This document shows positions 1 to 8,045 of a DNA stretch of 64,000 nt, piece after piece; position 1 is the stretch's first letter, and every line of letters starts with the position of its first letter. Made by a program: the position numbers and the translations under genes. Source of the stretch: GCA-002050365 sp964237235 (lineage in GTDB: Bacteria; Acidobacteriota; Blastocatellia; Pyrinomonadales; Pyrinomonadaceae). The stretch lies in NCBI GenBank assembly GCA_964237235.1, contig CAXSGY010000016.1, positions 1 to 64,000 of the forward strand. Direction: 5' to 3'. A model generated the notes under the pieces. The model saw nothing but the letters and a program-made list of their open reading frames with translations. It was not told the origin of the DNA and searched no databases.

Positions 1-50
1 TTCATTATACCAGGCTAACCTGTCACTGGTGTTTATTCAATTGAAAACCG

Positions 51-410
51 CTATAGAGTGTATTCCGGCGGTTTTCGAGATGTTTTAGTCATAGTTTTAT
101 AGCTTTTGTCTTTTTCCTTCAATTTTCTTTCGATATTATCAAGAAGGTTTGACAAAATTAACTTTTCCTTCTCCCAACGCTTTTCATTGTCGGATTTTAC
201 AGACGGAGGAGTTGGATTCGCATTCTCGCTTGAACGACTTTGAGATTCAGCAATCTGACAAGCCGAACATAAGATATTCAGGATTAACACAACTAATGTA
301 AATTTGAAAATTTTATTATTTCTTATTTTCTTTTCCTTTTTCCGAACAATTAGCGCAAATGCGTTTCCCGCGCCGGTTCTAATAGGATGAAAACCTGTTT
401 TACTTTTCAA
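51..410 (-). CDS. Small putative lipoprotein
   Basis: Unrecognised 119-residue protein. A hydrophobic stretch at about residues 37-50 ends in LCSAC, which resembles a lipobox, so the mature protein would begin at Cys51 and be anchored in a membrane. After it comes a Ser/Asn/Pro-rich linker and a Lys/Glu-rich, probably helical or coiled-coil tail. The annotated ATG leaves about 28 residues before the hydrophobic segment, which is long for a signal peptide. An AAGGAAAAG purine run lies just before an ATA codon at 324-326, so a non-canonical start there is possible. It is the last of three minus-strand genes in an AT-rich block. Function unknown. Confidence 0.5.
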   Translation of the reverse strand: MKSKTGFHPIRTGAGNAFALIVRKKEKKIRNNKIFKFTLVVLILNILCSACQIAESQSRSSENANPTPPSVKSDNEKRWEKEKLILSNLLDNIERKLKEKDKSYKTMTKTSRKPPEYTL

Positions 411-513
411 TTGTGTTACTCCTAACTATAAAAACCGTCTGTAGCGCAGAAAAAGAAAGTGTTAATGTCGTTATAAATAGAGCGATAACAAAAATTAATC
501 AATGTTTAATTAA

Positions 514-882
514 CTATATTTCTATTTTTGCATTCGTGAAAGTAAAAATAATTATTCCTACCATTTTTACGTAATGTCCTTTCTTCTTCAATGGTCTAAA
601 TTCCCATTGTTTTGCCGCTATTTCGGAAGCGTTTGCTAAAACAGCCGATCCTTTTTTGATTTTTACGCGATTTACAATACCTTTTATATTTGTAAATAAT
701 TGAATAATTACTTGCTGCTTTTTAACTACCGAAACGGGTGTCGGCAATACTTTTTTGACAGCTTGATTTTTAGTTTCCTCTTGATTGAGATAAACAAATC
801 CTTTTTGACTTTGAGCTGAGATTATCAGATGCCCGACAGACAAAATTAATAATAGAAAAATAGATTTGATAAAAATTTTCAT
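514..882 (-). CDS. Exported TonB C-terminal-like domain protein
   Basis: A 122-residue protein with a Sec signal peptide (hydrophobic residues 4-20, cleavage after ISA). The remainder resembles the TonB C-terminal fold: a beta strand with VIIQLFTNIKG, then V.I.KGSA.LA..A...A..WEFRPL and a closing strand. That pattern of basic strand, 'A..WEF.P' and final strand is typical of the PF03544 family. No TonB transmembrane anchor or Pro-rich spacer is present, so it is probably a free periplasmic domain rather than a working energy transducer. Only 9 bases separate it from the upstream gene at 892-1593, which suggests co-transcription. The region is AT-rich compared with the rest of the window. Confidence 0.6.
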   Translation of the reverse strand: MKIFIKSIFLLLILSVGHLIISAQSQKGFVYLNQEETKNQAVKKVLPTPVSVVKKQQVIIQLFTNIKGIVNRVKIKKGSAVLANASEIAAKQWEFRPLKKKGHYVKMVGIIIFTFTNAKIEI

Positions 883-891
883 ATTCTAAAT

Positions 892-1593
892 CTACAAATA
901 AAAATTAGTTTGAGCTTCTGATTCAGCAGCTTTTACCTCGGCTTCAACCAGCGGCAATCCGTGATTGCCAAGAGAAGGCTTACGCCCGGTTTGAGAAAGC
1001 AAGGCGTGCGCCCTTAATTCGTGATAAATTGTTATTACAACCATTAGATCAGTTTGGTCAGCCAAAACATTAGCTCTTGTTACTTTCTCGGTTGAATAAG
1101 CCGGATACTCGGTAATACTTGGAGGGTTTTCCGGCGGATACGTTGTCCATCCGACAAAATCTTTTGGCGTTAAGGAAAAATCTTTGCCATTAAAATATTT
1201 AGTTTTTCGAGCCGGAGTCAGCACTAAAAGACCGTTTGTTACCGAAGCATGATTTGAGTCAAGACCTTCTCCTGTTTTGACGAACTTTAATTCGCTATTG
1301 GCAGTAAAATCATTGGCAATGGTTTTCAAAGCGTTAAAATTGCCTGACGCGCTTTGGTAACTAATATCAACACCTATTCCTCTGCCATTTATAACTGCCG
1401 GATTTTTACTAACTCCAAAAAGCAAACCAACCGAACTTCTATCTTTCGGTGGAAGTCCTTTTTGTAAGAGGTTAAAAAATTTGGGTATCTCTATTCTATT
1501 TCCGCAAACTAGAGTGAAAGCATATCTCATAGCGGGGATGATAATACATTTCCATCTTAAAAGTAAAATAGATTTTAGATAAGACTTCAACAC
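892..1593 (-). CDS. Unknown protein with HELRAH motif (possible metal-dependent enzyme)
   Basis: A 233-residue protein not assigned to a family. About 40 residues from the C-terminus is YHELRAHALL, a histidine-glutamate motif of HExxxH spacing, followed by an acidic EAEVKAAESEA segment. HE..H motifs with a downstream acid are typical of zinc hydrolases and of C-terminal domains of secreted toxins, but the spacing is not the standard HExxH and no fold can be assigned by eye. The start is uncertain: the longest frame begins at a GTG (1591-1593), an internal ATG lies at 1528-1530, and neither has a good Shine-Dalgarno. No Rhs core, PAAR or immunity gene is visible nearby. AT-rich composition suggests acquired DNA. 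Confidence 0.5.
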   Translation of the reverse strand: MLKSYLKSILLLRWKCIIIPAMRYAFTLVCGNRIEIPKFFNLLQKGLPPKDRSSVGLLFGVSKNPAVINGRGIGVDISYQSASGNFNALKTIANDFTANSELKFVKTGEGLDSNHASVTNGLLVLTPARKTKYFNGKDFSLTPKDFVGWTTYPPENPPSITEYPAYSTEKVTRANVLADQTDLMVVITIYHELRAHALLSQTGRKPSLGNHGLPLVEAEVKAAESEAQTNFYL

Positions 1594-1745
1594 GCTAAGC
1601 TGTTTTATTAAACATAGTTAAGCGATTTTTTAATTATTATTAAATTGATTAAATACCGACTTTCGATATTGCACAATCAAAACATAAACAGAACAGTTTG
1701 AATTGTAGAGTATTGCCAATAGAGAAGCCTGTTTTTATTTAAAAA

Positions 1746-2816
1746 TCACAATTTCGGATGCGCTTCGACAAATTTCAAAAGATTTCCGACGTAGGATTTA
1801 AAGTCCGGGCAAGCGATATTATGCGCGGCGAGCAACGTTTCGGCGACGTTTGTATCGTAAGTTTGCGGCACGAAAAAATACGGCACCGACGGAAACGGCA
1901 AGCCGGAAACAATCGGCGAGAACGGCAGCAGCAGAGATTTTTCGATGAGCTGCGCGGGCGGTTTGATAATTGATTGTTTGTTTGTTAAAGATTCGGCAAT
2001 CGTGTCGAAAAGCTGTTCGGTCGTCAGAGGATTCGGGTCGGCGAGCGCGACGGTTTTGCCGGCGGCGTTTTCGTCCGCCGATAGCGCGGCGATGCCTTCG
2101 ACGACGAAATCTACGGGAACGAGATTTAATTTGACCGCCGAATTGCCGACGTTGACGAAGCGCAGTAAATTCGGGGCTTTTCGAAGGTAATTGATCAACG
2201 AATAGATGCCGTCGTATTTTGCCGTTTCGCCCGTCGCCGAATCGCCGACGACGACCGACGGGCGAAAAATCGTCACCGGCAAATCGCCTTTCAAACTTTC
2301 GACTTCGACTTCCGCCAGATATTTCGTTTCTTCGTAAAAATTCCGAAAACCGGCATTATGTTCCAGCTCGATTTCGAGAATTTCACCGGTGCGTTTTCCC
2401 GCCACGTAACAGGTCGAAATGTAATTATAGCGGCGCAGGTTTTTCAAGGTTTTGACGAATTCGTTAACGCGGCGCGTGCCTTCGACATTGACTCGAAAAG
2501 CCAAATCTTTTTTCACGCTCAAATCGTAAACGGCGGCGAGATGAAAAACGTCGGTCGCCGTCGCTCGAACGGTTTTTAATTCGTCGCTTTCGATGCCGAG
2601 ATTTTCTTGCGTGATGTCGCCTTCGAGAACCGTGAAATTTTCCGCCGGCAGATTTTTCGCGGCGGCGATGCGTTCGATTTCATTTTCGGCTTGCCCGACA
2701 AAAGCAGTTTGCGCGAGCAGAAAAAATTTTGTGTCGCGCGCCGCCAGCCGCTCGACCAGGCGGGCAGCGATAAAACCCGGAAAGCCGGTGAGAAAAATTA
2801 CCGGATGATTGTTCAT
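1746..2816 (-). CDS. NAD(P)-dependent SDR, thioester-reductase/epimerase-like
   Basis: A 356-residue extended short-chain dehydrogenase. The N-terminal Rossmann fold carries TGFPGFIA (residues 10-17), an acidic LEGDIT loop, and a VFHLAAVYDL segment typical of nucleotide-sugar epimerases and the NAD_binding_4 (fatty acyl/thioester reductase) group. The catalytic YxxxK is YEETK, with Tyr161 and Lys165, followed by the substrate-side FRPSVVVGDS motif. Length fits a stand-alone SDR with no adenylation or carrier domain. The C-terminal third contains a hydrophobic segment. It is monocistronic: AT-rich DNA lies upstream, and the divergent small gene at 2997 starts 180 bases away. The substrate (lipid aldehyde, sterol or sugar nucleotide) cannot be told from sequence. 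Confidence 0.8.
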   Translation of the reverse strand: MNNHPVIFLTGFPGFIAARLVERLAARDTKFFLLAQTAFVGQAENEIERIAAAKNLPAENFTVLEGDITQENLGIESDELKTVRATATDVFHLAAVYDLSVKKDLAFRVNVEGTRRVNEFVKTLKNLRRYNYISTCYVAGKRTGEILEIELEHNAGFRNFYEETKYLAEVEVESLKGDLPVTIFRPSVVVGDSATGETAKYDGIYSLINYLRKAPNLLRFVNVGNSAVKLNLVPVDFVVEGIAALSADENAAGKTVALADPNPLTTEQLFDTIAESLTNKQSIIKPPAQLIEKSLLLPFSPIVSGLPFPSVPYFFVPQTYDTNVAETLLAAHNIACPDFKSYVGNLLKFVEAHPKL

Positions 2817-2996
2817 TTTTTGATTATAACCAAATTTACGCGCACAATTTCAATTTCGCTTCACCGAAATTATTCGGAACATTCGTTCTAAATCAAGCGT
2901 TTTCTGAAATTACAAGGCGGTTAAAACTTTTACATTGATAGAAAATCCGTGCTAGAGTGCAGATAAACCGGAAGTTTAAAGGAAACTTTTGCGAAG

Positions 2997-3272
2997 ATGC
3001 CGACCAAAACAATGAATCAAACGCCGGAAACAGAAAACGAACAAAGCGAACGGCAGGCAAATGCAAATCTTCGGGAAGAAGCGGCGACCGAAGATTTTTC
3101 CGGCGATTTAAACGCGCCCGTCTGGTCGGTCGTTTCGTTCGACACACGCCTCGCCCGCAATTTAACTTATCACGCGGCGATTGAAAAATTAAACGAATTT
3201 TTTGCCGCCAAAGTCTCCGGCTTGTGCATCGTCACCGACGAAGCCGCTGAAAGAATCGGCGATAATAATTAA
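2997..3272 (+). CDS. Small acidic hypothetical protein
   Basis: A 91-residue protein. The first 35 residues are polar, disordered and Glu/Asn-rich. The second half (APVWSVVSFDTRLARNLTYH...) looks folded, with a helix and strand. AAAGGAAAC lies about 10 bases before the ATG. An in-frame ATG five codons later is an alternative start. The stop codon directly abuts the left arm of a REP-like element at 3273, which may have trimmed or replaced the original 3' end. It is divergent from the SDR gene. No domain recognised. Confidence 0.55.
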   Translation: MPTKTMNQTPETENEQSERQANANLREEAATEDFSGDLNAPVWSVVSFDTRLARNLTYHAAIEKLNEFFAAKVSGLCIVTDEAAERIGDNN

Positions 3273-3402
3273 GGAGCGCAGGCGGCTTGCCTGCAATGAA
3301 CGCTTCAGGCGTTCGGAAATTTCCGGTGTGAATCCGACTTGAAAATAATCCAAAGTTTTTAGATGGCTCGCGTAATCTTTGCAGGCAGGTTGCCTGCGCT
3401 CC
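3273..3402. repeat. REP-like element, nested inverted repeats (copy 1)
   Basis: A 130-bp element between two genes. Terminal arms 3273-3294 and 3381-3402 are inverted copies (19 of 22 positions match). Each arm is itself a hairpin of the form GCAGGC-N5-GCCTGC, flanked on the outside by GGAGC/GCTCC. A further small dyad, GAACGC-TTCAG-GCGTTC, occupies 3298-3314. Copies with the same architecture but GCGGAC/GTCCGC stems are at 18967-19092 and 24514-24635. This organisation resembles paired REP/BIME units moved by RAYT transposases. No transposase is present in the window. Confidence 0.8.
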
Positions 3403-3403
3403 G

Positions 3404-4408
3404 TTAAAACTTCAAAACTACCTTACCGAAGCTCACGTTCGATTCGAGATATTGATGCGCTTCTTTGATATATTCGAGCGGAAAAATTCGATCTAAATTC
3501 GGTTTAATTTTTCCCGTCGCCAGCAGCGGCGCGACTTCGACGGCGAATTTTCGCGTCGCTTCGGCTTTTTCTTCCAAAGAGCGAGAACGCAAAACCGTGC
3601 CGATGATGCGGGCGCGTTTCGACAGAGCCGTGCCGAGATTAAATTGAGCCGTTCTGCCGCTCGTCAAACCGACTAAAACGAGCCGACCTTTTAACGCGAG
3701 ACTTTCGAGATTTGCCGCGAAAAATTTCGCGCCGACTAAATCCAAAATCACGTCCGCGCCTTTGTCGCGCGTTCGATAGCGCACGAGTTCGGCAAATTTT
3801 TCAGGCGTTGATTCGAGCATCGCGCTCTGCGTCAAAATGCCGAAATCCAGATTAAATTCGGCGCATTTTTTCAATTTCTCCGCCGTGCGCGAAGTTCCGA
3901 TGGTTTCGATATTTCGCGCCTTGGCGAGCTGCAAAGCGGCGAGTCCGACACCCGAACCGACGGCGTGAATCAGAAGCGTTTCGTTTTCCTGTAAATTCGC
4001 CTGCGTAAAAAGCGCGTCGTGCGCGGTGATAAACGCTTCGGGTATGGCGGCGGCTTCGGTGAACGAAAGATTTTCGGGAATCGGCGCGAGCGTTGATTCG
4101 TCGGTCAACAGATATTCAGCCTGCGCGCCGCCCGCCGTGATGCCGAAAACTCTGTCGCCGATTTTGAAATTTTTAACCGCTTCGCCGGTTGCCGCGACTT
4201 CGCCTGCGAATTCCAGACCTAAAATTCGCTCGGGAAAATTTTTCGGCGCGGGATAAAAGCCCTGTCGCTGCAAAACGTCGGCGCGATTTACGCCCGCGGC
4301 TTTGACGGCGACAATGACTTCCGACTTGCCCGGCTTCGACGGGTTTTCGACCGCGCGGATTTCCAAATTCTCCGCGCCGCCGAATTCTTTGACATAAACC
4401 GCTTTCAT
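3404..4408 (-). CDS. NAD(P)H:quinone oxidoreductase, zeta-crystallin/PIG3 type (MDR)
   Basis: A 334-residue zinc-free medium-chain reductase. It begins MKAVYVKEFGG, followed by the GroES-like N-terminal domain (VKAAGVNRADVLQRQG, the quinone-oxidoreductase signature), then the Rossmann domain with IHAVGSGVGLAALQLA as the nucleotide loop and a later VLVGL. Length and motifs match the PIG3/QOR family, which reduces quinones or enones with NADPH in the cytosol. The 3' end lies one base from the REP-like element at 3273-3402. The upstream side holds an AT-rich inverted repeat. No operon partner is evident. Confidence 0.9.
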   Translation of the reverse strand: MKAVYVKEFGGAENLEIRAVENPSKPGKSEVIVAVKAAGVNRADVLQRQGFYPAPKNFPERILGLEFAGEVAATGEAVKNFKIGDRVFGITAGGAQAEYLLTDESTLAPIPENLSFTEAAAIPEAFITAHDALFTQANLQENETLLIHAVGSGVGLAALQLAKARNIETIGTSRTAEKLKKCAEFNLDFGILTQSAMLESTPEKFAELVRYRTRDKGADVILDLVGAKFFAANLESLALKGRLVLVGLTSGRTAQFNLGTALSKRARIIGTVLRSRSLEEKAEATRKFAVEVAPLLATGKIKPNLDRIFPLEYIKEAHQYLESNVSFGKVVLKF

Positions 4409-4410
4409 TG

Positions 4411-4532
4411 TGCGTCTGGTTTTAGTATTTGGTTTTCGGTATTTAGTTTTTATTATTTGGTTTCAGCCGAATAAAGTTCGTCGCAAAGATCGGGTCAAAA
4501 ACCAAACACAAAAACTAAAAACCAACGTCTTA
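4411..4532. repeat. Imperfect intergenic inverted repeat, T/A-rich
   Basis: Between two minus-strand genes lie repeated TTTGGTTTT/TTTAGTTTT words (4415-4463). They are mirrored by an inverted block of AACCAAA/AAAACTAAAA words at 4497-4525. The two halves could pair imperfectly around a central 30-base loop. One of several long intergenic dyads in this window with unrelated sequences; it is not a clear intrinsic terminator. Confidence 0.5.
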
Positions 4533-5504
4533 CTTTTTCTTCAACACTTCCGCGTATTCGCCGTCTTCGACCCATTTCAGAATTTCCGAAACGCGCCAGA
4601 TCGGGAACGGATGCGAAAGTCCGGCGTTGAGAATGTCAGCCCAGAATTTATCGAGCTTTTTCTCGTCGTAATTTTTTTGAAATTCCTTCGCCTGTTCCAA
4701 AAACTGTTCGTAATCAATTTTCGAAGCGAAAGTTCCGCCCGCCAGCTTCATCATCGTGCGCCCGATCACGTGCGGGTCCTGCACGACGAGCAGAGCCGCG
4801 CGGTCGCACGACAATTCGGCGCGGCGCGCCCACGCGAGCAGCGCGCTGCTGATGCCGGCGGAGATTAAAAACTTGACAATTTCCGCGCCCGGAATCAATC
4901 GCCCGATAGAAGCGTTCGCCAATGCTTCCAGAAGCCTCGCCGCCGTTAAATAAAGAACGTGTTCGGCGTGTATATGCCCGACTTCGTGCGCGATGACGGC
5001 GAGCGTCTCTTCATCGTTCAAGCGTTCGATCAAGGATGAATGCAGAACGATAATCGGTTTTTCAACGCCGCCCGTGAAAGCGTTGACAATCGGATTTTGC
5101 TGTATGTAAAGCTCGGGCATCTCAACGCCGAGCGTCGTGCAGGCGATTTGCAGCTTGGCATGCAAATCGGGACACTGCTTCGGCGTAACCTTGACCGCGC
5201 TCGCCATAAACATCACGCGAATCGCCGATTCGCCCGTCACGACGAGAAATTTTTTGAGTGCGGTGTCCACGCCCGGAATTGCCCGCAGCGCGGCGAGAGC
5301 TTTGCTGTCGAGCGGATGTATATAATCGTGTTTGCTCAAATCGGCAAACTTTTTATGCGGTTCGTTGGAAAGCGGCAGACGGCAGCGTCCGCATTTCGCT
5401 TCGCCGTTTTTGTAGTCTTCCTTGACGTAATTTTTCTGTCCGCAGTAACGACATTTGACCGAGTATTTTTCCGCAATCGCGGCGGTTGAATCTTGTTCTG
5501 GCAT
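4530..5504 (-). CDS. M48 family zinc metallopeptidase with N-terminal zinc ribbon
   Basis: About 324 residues from the preferred start MPEQDSTAA (ATG 5502-5504). A longer frame to 5546 adds 14 basic residues but lacks better support. Residues 18-41 hold two CxxC pairs (CRYC and CGRC), a zinc ribbon similar to those at the N-terminus of HtpX-like M48 proteins. The peptidase motif is HEVGH, with His173, Glu174 and His177, inside an amphipathic helix. It is followed by a hydrophobic region (GAEIVKFLISAGISSALL) and the downstream RRAELSCDRAAL, whose Glu is the likely third zinc ligand. M48 enzymes degrade membrane or periplasmic proteins. No signal peptide is seen, so an inner-membrane or cytoplasmic location is likely. 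Confidence 0.85.
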   Translation of the reverse strand: MPEQDSTAAIAEKYSVKCRYCGQKNYVKEDYKNGEAKCGRCRLPLSNEPHKKFADLSKHDYIHPLDSKALAALRAIPGVDTALKKFLVVTGESAIRVMFMASAVKVTPKQCPDLHAKLQIACTTLGVEMPELYIQQNPIVNAFTGGVEKPIIVLHSSLIERLNDEETLAVIAHEVGHIHAEHVLYLTAARLLEALANASIGRLIPGAEIVKFLISAGISSALLAWARRAELSCDRAALLVVQDPHVIGRTMMKLAGGTFASKIDYEQFLEQAKEFQKNYDEKKLDKFWADILNAGLSHPFPIWRVSEILKWVEDGEYAEVLKKK

Positions 5505-5641
5505 AATTGAAAGTTTAGATAGATATTTTCGATATTTCAACCTCAAAAGGTTTTATAATCTAACGAACCTTTCGATGAAAAAGTTTAGCGGCAGTTTGTA
5601 TGGCTCTTTGTGAAGATTGTCGGGCGTTGCTATTCTGAATT

Positions 5642-6745
5642 ATGCGAAAACGTTCGGTCAAAGCATTTAAAGTCAGCGCGCTGATTTTAATCGTTTTGCT
5701 CGCGGTTTCGGCGTTGATAATTTATTGGAGCGATACGGACAAAGCAGTGATTAAAACCTACGCGACGAACGATTCTTTACCGACGATGAAAACGAATTGG
5801 CAGGGCGTGCCGGTTGACGAAAAAGACCGTTTCGTCAACGCGGAATTTCCGTTTTTGCCGAAAATCATTGATGTTCTGAAATGGCAGTTGAACGCGAAAC
5901 CACAAAAAGCGGAAAAGCAAAACGATTCGTTCCGGCTCGAAGTCCGCGACCCGACCGAATTTCTGCAAAGCAATCGTGACGGACTTCTTTGGCTCGGACA
6001 CGCGGGATTTTTCGTTCGTTTGAACGGCGTGAACATTTTAATTGACGCGGTGTTCGGCGATCCGCCGCTGATTTCAAGTCTTGTCGAAGTGCCTTCGCCG
6101 ATTGATAAATTGCCGAAGATTGATTTCATTTTAATTTCGCACGACCACCGCGACCATTGCGACGAAACGACGATCAAACAACTCACCGAAAAATTTCCCG
6201 ACGCGAAAATTCTCGCCGGTCTTAGAATGGAAGAGCTTTTAAACGATTGGAAATCCCCAAACACCGCAATCGAAACCGCCGGCTGGTATCAGCAGTTTTC
6301 GCTCGCAACCGATAAATTGAAAATTTTCTTTCTGCCGTCGCGCCACTGGTCACGGCGCGGTTTGCTTGATACGAATTGGCGGCTCTGGGGAAGTTTTGTC
6401 ATTCAGGGCGCGGGAAAAACCGTTTATTTCGGCGGCGATTCGGGCTACGATTCGCATTATAAAGAACTCGGCGAATTGTTTCCGAAGATTGATTTTTTTA
6501 TCGTCGGCATCGGCGCATATTCGCCGCGCTGGTTTATGCAGCCGAATCACAATTTGCCCGAAGAAGCGTTTCAAGGTTTTCTTGACGCGAAAGCCGATTC
6601 GCTGATTCCGATGCATTTCGGACGCTTCGATTTGTCGGACGAACCTTCGAGCGAACCACTCAGGCTTTTACGCGAAACCGCCGTCTCAGCGAATGCCGCC
6701 GATAAAATCAAACCGCTCCAGATTTATGAAAGTTTGGATTTTTAA
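5642..6745 (+). CDS. Metallo-beta-lactamase-fold hydrolase, NAPE-PLD/UlaG-like
   Basis: A 367-residue protein with an N-terminal membrane anchor or uncleaved signal (residues about 9-28). The catalytic HxHxDH motif is HDHRDH (residues 167-172). Further metal ligands follow in SRHWSRRG, GGDSGY and IPMHFGRF near the end. That order and the WLGHAGFFVRLNG lead-in match the COG2220 branch that includes N-acyl-phosphatidylethanolamine phospholipase D and lactonase-like enzymes, so a phosphodiester or lipid substrate is plausible. It would act on the outer face of the inner membrane. The 3' end is followed by a perfect 38-bp inverted repeat shared with the convergent xylH. Confidence 0.82.
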   Translation: MRKRSVKAFKVSALILIVLLAVSALIIYWSDTDKAVIKTYATNDSLPTMKTNWQGVPVDEKDRFVNAEFPFLPKIIDVLKWQLNAKPQKAEKQNDSFRLEVRDPTEFLQSNRDGLLWLGHAGFFVRLNGVNILIDAVFGDPPLISSLVEVPSPIDKLPKIDFILISHDHRDHCDETTIKQLTEKFPDAKILAGLRMEELLNDWKSPNTAIETAGWYQQFSLATDKLKIFFLPSRHWSRRGLLDTNWRLWGSFVIQGAGKTVYFGGDSGYDSHYKELGELFPKIDFFIVGIGAYSPRWFMQPNHNLPEEAFQGFLDAKADSLIPMHFGRFDLSDEPSSEPLRLLRETAVSANAADKIKPLQIYESLDF

Positions 6746-6752
6746 ACCCCTC

Positions 6753-6844
6753 TAAGAATTAGCCACGAATAACACGAATGAACACGAATTAAATTTATGA
6801 AAAAGCAATTCGTGTTCATTCGTGTTATTCGTGGCTAATTCTTA
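6753..6844. repeat. Perfect 38-bp inverted repeat between convergent genes
   Basis: Arms 6753-6790 and 6807-6844 are exact reverse complements around a 16-base loop. The arm contains repeated ACGAATAACACGAATGAACACGAAT-type words (about 11-base periodicity). It sits between the 3' ends of the MBL-fold gene and xylH, so it could end both transcripts or protect RNA 3' ends. There is no strong T tract. Arm length and perfection suggest a recently acquired or concertedly evolving element. Confidence 0.85.
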
Positions 6845-6857
6845 AGTGTAGATTCAA

Positions 6858-8006
6858 TCAGCCTTGTTTTTTGCCGAGCATATCGAGTCCGACCGCCGCG
6901 ACTAAAATCGAGCCTTTGATAATGTCCTGCATAAAATCCTTGACGTTCAAAAGCGACATTCCGTTGTCGAGGCTCGCCATAATCAACGCGCCCAAACACG
7001 CGCCGAAAATCGTGCCGCGCCCGCCCATCAAACTCGCGCCGCCGATGACGCAGGCGGCAATCGCGTCTAATTCCTTGAGCGTTCCCGCGTCGGGCGAAGC
7101 CGAACCGAGACGCGCGGTGAAAATCAGAGCGGCAACACCGGTTAGTGCGCCGAGCAAAGCAAACACTTTCAAAATATTAAATTTATTGTCAATGCCCGAA
7201 AGCCGCGCCGCTTCCGCGTTGCCGCCGATGGCGTAAAGATAACGCCCGAACGTCGTAAAATTGGTAATAAACACGCCTAAAAGCGCGACCGCGAGCAAAA
7301 TCAAAACCGGAATCGGAATGCCCGCGTATGAATTCATTACGTAAATAAACACGACGATTAAAGCGATAACGGGCAGAGATTTCAAAATTTCGCCGACGTA
7401 ATTCGCCTCGCCGATGCCGTAACTTTTCTGCGTCTGCGCCCGCCGAAAGGCGACTGCCAGAACGCATAAAATGGCGACCGCCGCCAGAATCCAGCCGATG
7501 TTCGGCGCGATATATTGCTGTCCGAGCGATTTGAAAATCGGATCGGCAATCGGAATCGTCTCCGATTGCGTCACCGCTTTGACCGCGCCGCGCCACGCGA
7601 GCAGCCCGCCCAAAGTGACGATAAACGCCGGAATATTCGCATACGCCGTCAAAGTGCCGTGAATCGCGCCGATCAGAACGCCCGTTCCCAACGCCAGCAA
7701 AACCGCCACCGGAAAACTCATTTCCCATTTGCCGAGCGCGAGCGCGGCGAGCGCGCCTGCCAAACCCAGAACCGAGCCGACCGACAAATCAATCTGCCCG
7801 GAAACAATGACCATCAACATTCCGACGGCAATAATGCCGGTGACGGAAGTTTGCAGCATCAGATTAGATAGATTGCGCGGCGTGAGAAAAATCGAGCCGG
7901 TCGCCCAGTGAAAATACGCCCAAATCAAAATCAACGCCCCGATCATCGTGTATGCCCGCAGTTGACCCGCTTCAATTTTTATTTTGCCGCCGCTTTTTTC
8001 CGTCAT
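6858..8006 (-). CDS. xylH: Sugar ABC transporter permease, XylH-like
   Basis: A 382-residue polytopic inner-membrane protein of the BPD_transp_2 family (ribose/xylose/galactose permeases), with about ten hydrophobic segments. Signature stretches include VSGQIDLSVGSVLGLAGA, IPAFIVTLGGLLAWRGA, IGGNAEAARLSGID and IAACVIGGASLMGGRGT, typical of XylH/RbsC. The length of about 380 and the long cytoplasmic segment before IPVLI favour the xylose-type XylH. It follows xylG (gap 39 bases) in the order ROK regulator, xylG, xylH. The periplasmic binding protein XylF that normally belongs to the set is absent here. Confidence 0.88.
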   Translation of the reverse strand: MTEKSGGKIKIEAGQLRAYTMIGALILIWAYFHWATGSIFLTPRNLSNLMLQTSVTGIIAVGMLMVIVSGQIDLSVGSVLGLAGALAALALGKWEMSFPVAVLLALGTGVLIGAIHGTLTAYANIPAFIVTLGGLLAWRGAVKAVTQSETIPIADPIFKSLGQQYIAPNIGWILAAVAILCVLAVAFRRAQTQKSYGIGEANYVGEILKSLPVIALIVVFIYVMNSYAGIPIPVLILLAVALLGVFITNFTTFGRYLYAIGGNAEAARLSGIDNKFNILKVFALLGALTGVAALIFTARLGSASPDAGTLKELDAIAACVIGGASLMGGRGTIFGACLGALIMASLDNGMSLLNVKDFMQDIIKGSILVAAVGLDMLGKKQG

Positions 8007-8045
8007 AATATTTTTAACCCGCCTGTTTCGATTCGTTATTTTTTA

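Noticed and set aside
3273..3402. Insertion sequence remnant with coding capacity
   Set aside because: No transposase frame within 130 bp; nested hairpins fit a non-autonomous REP-like element better.
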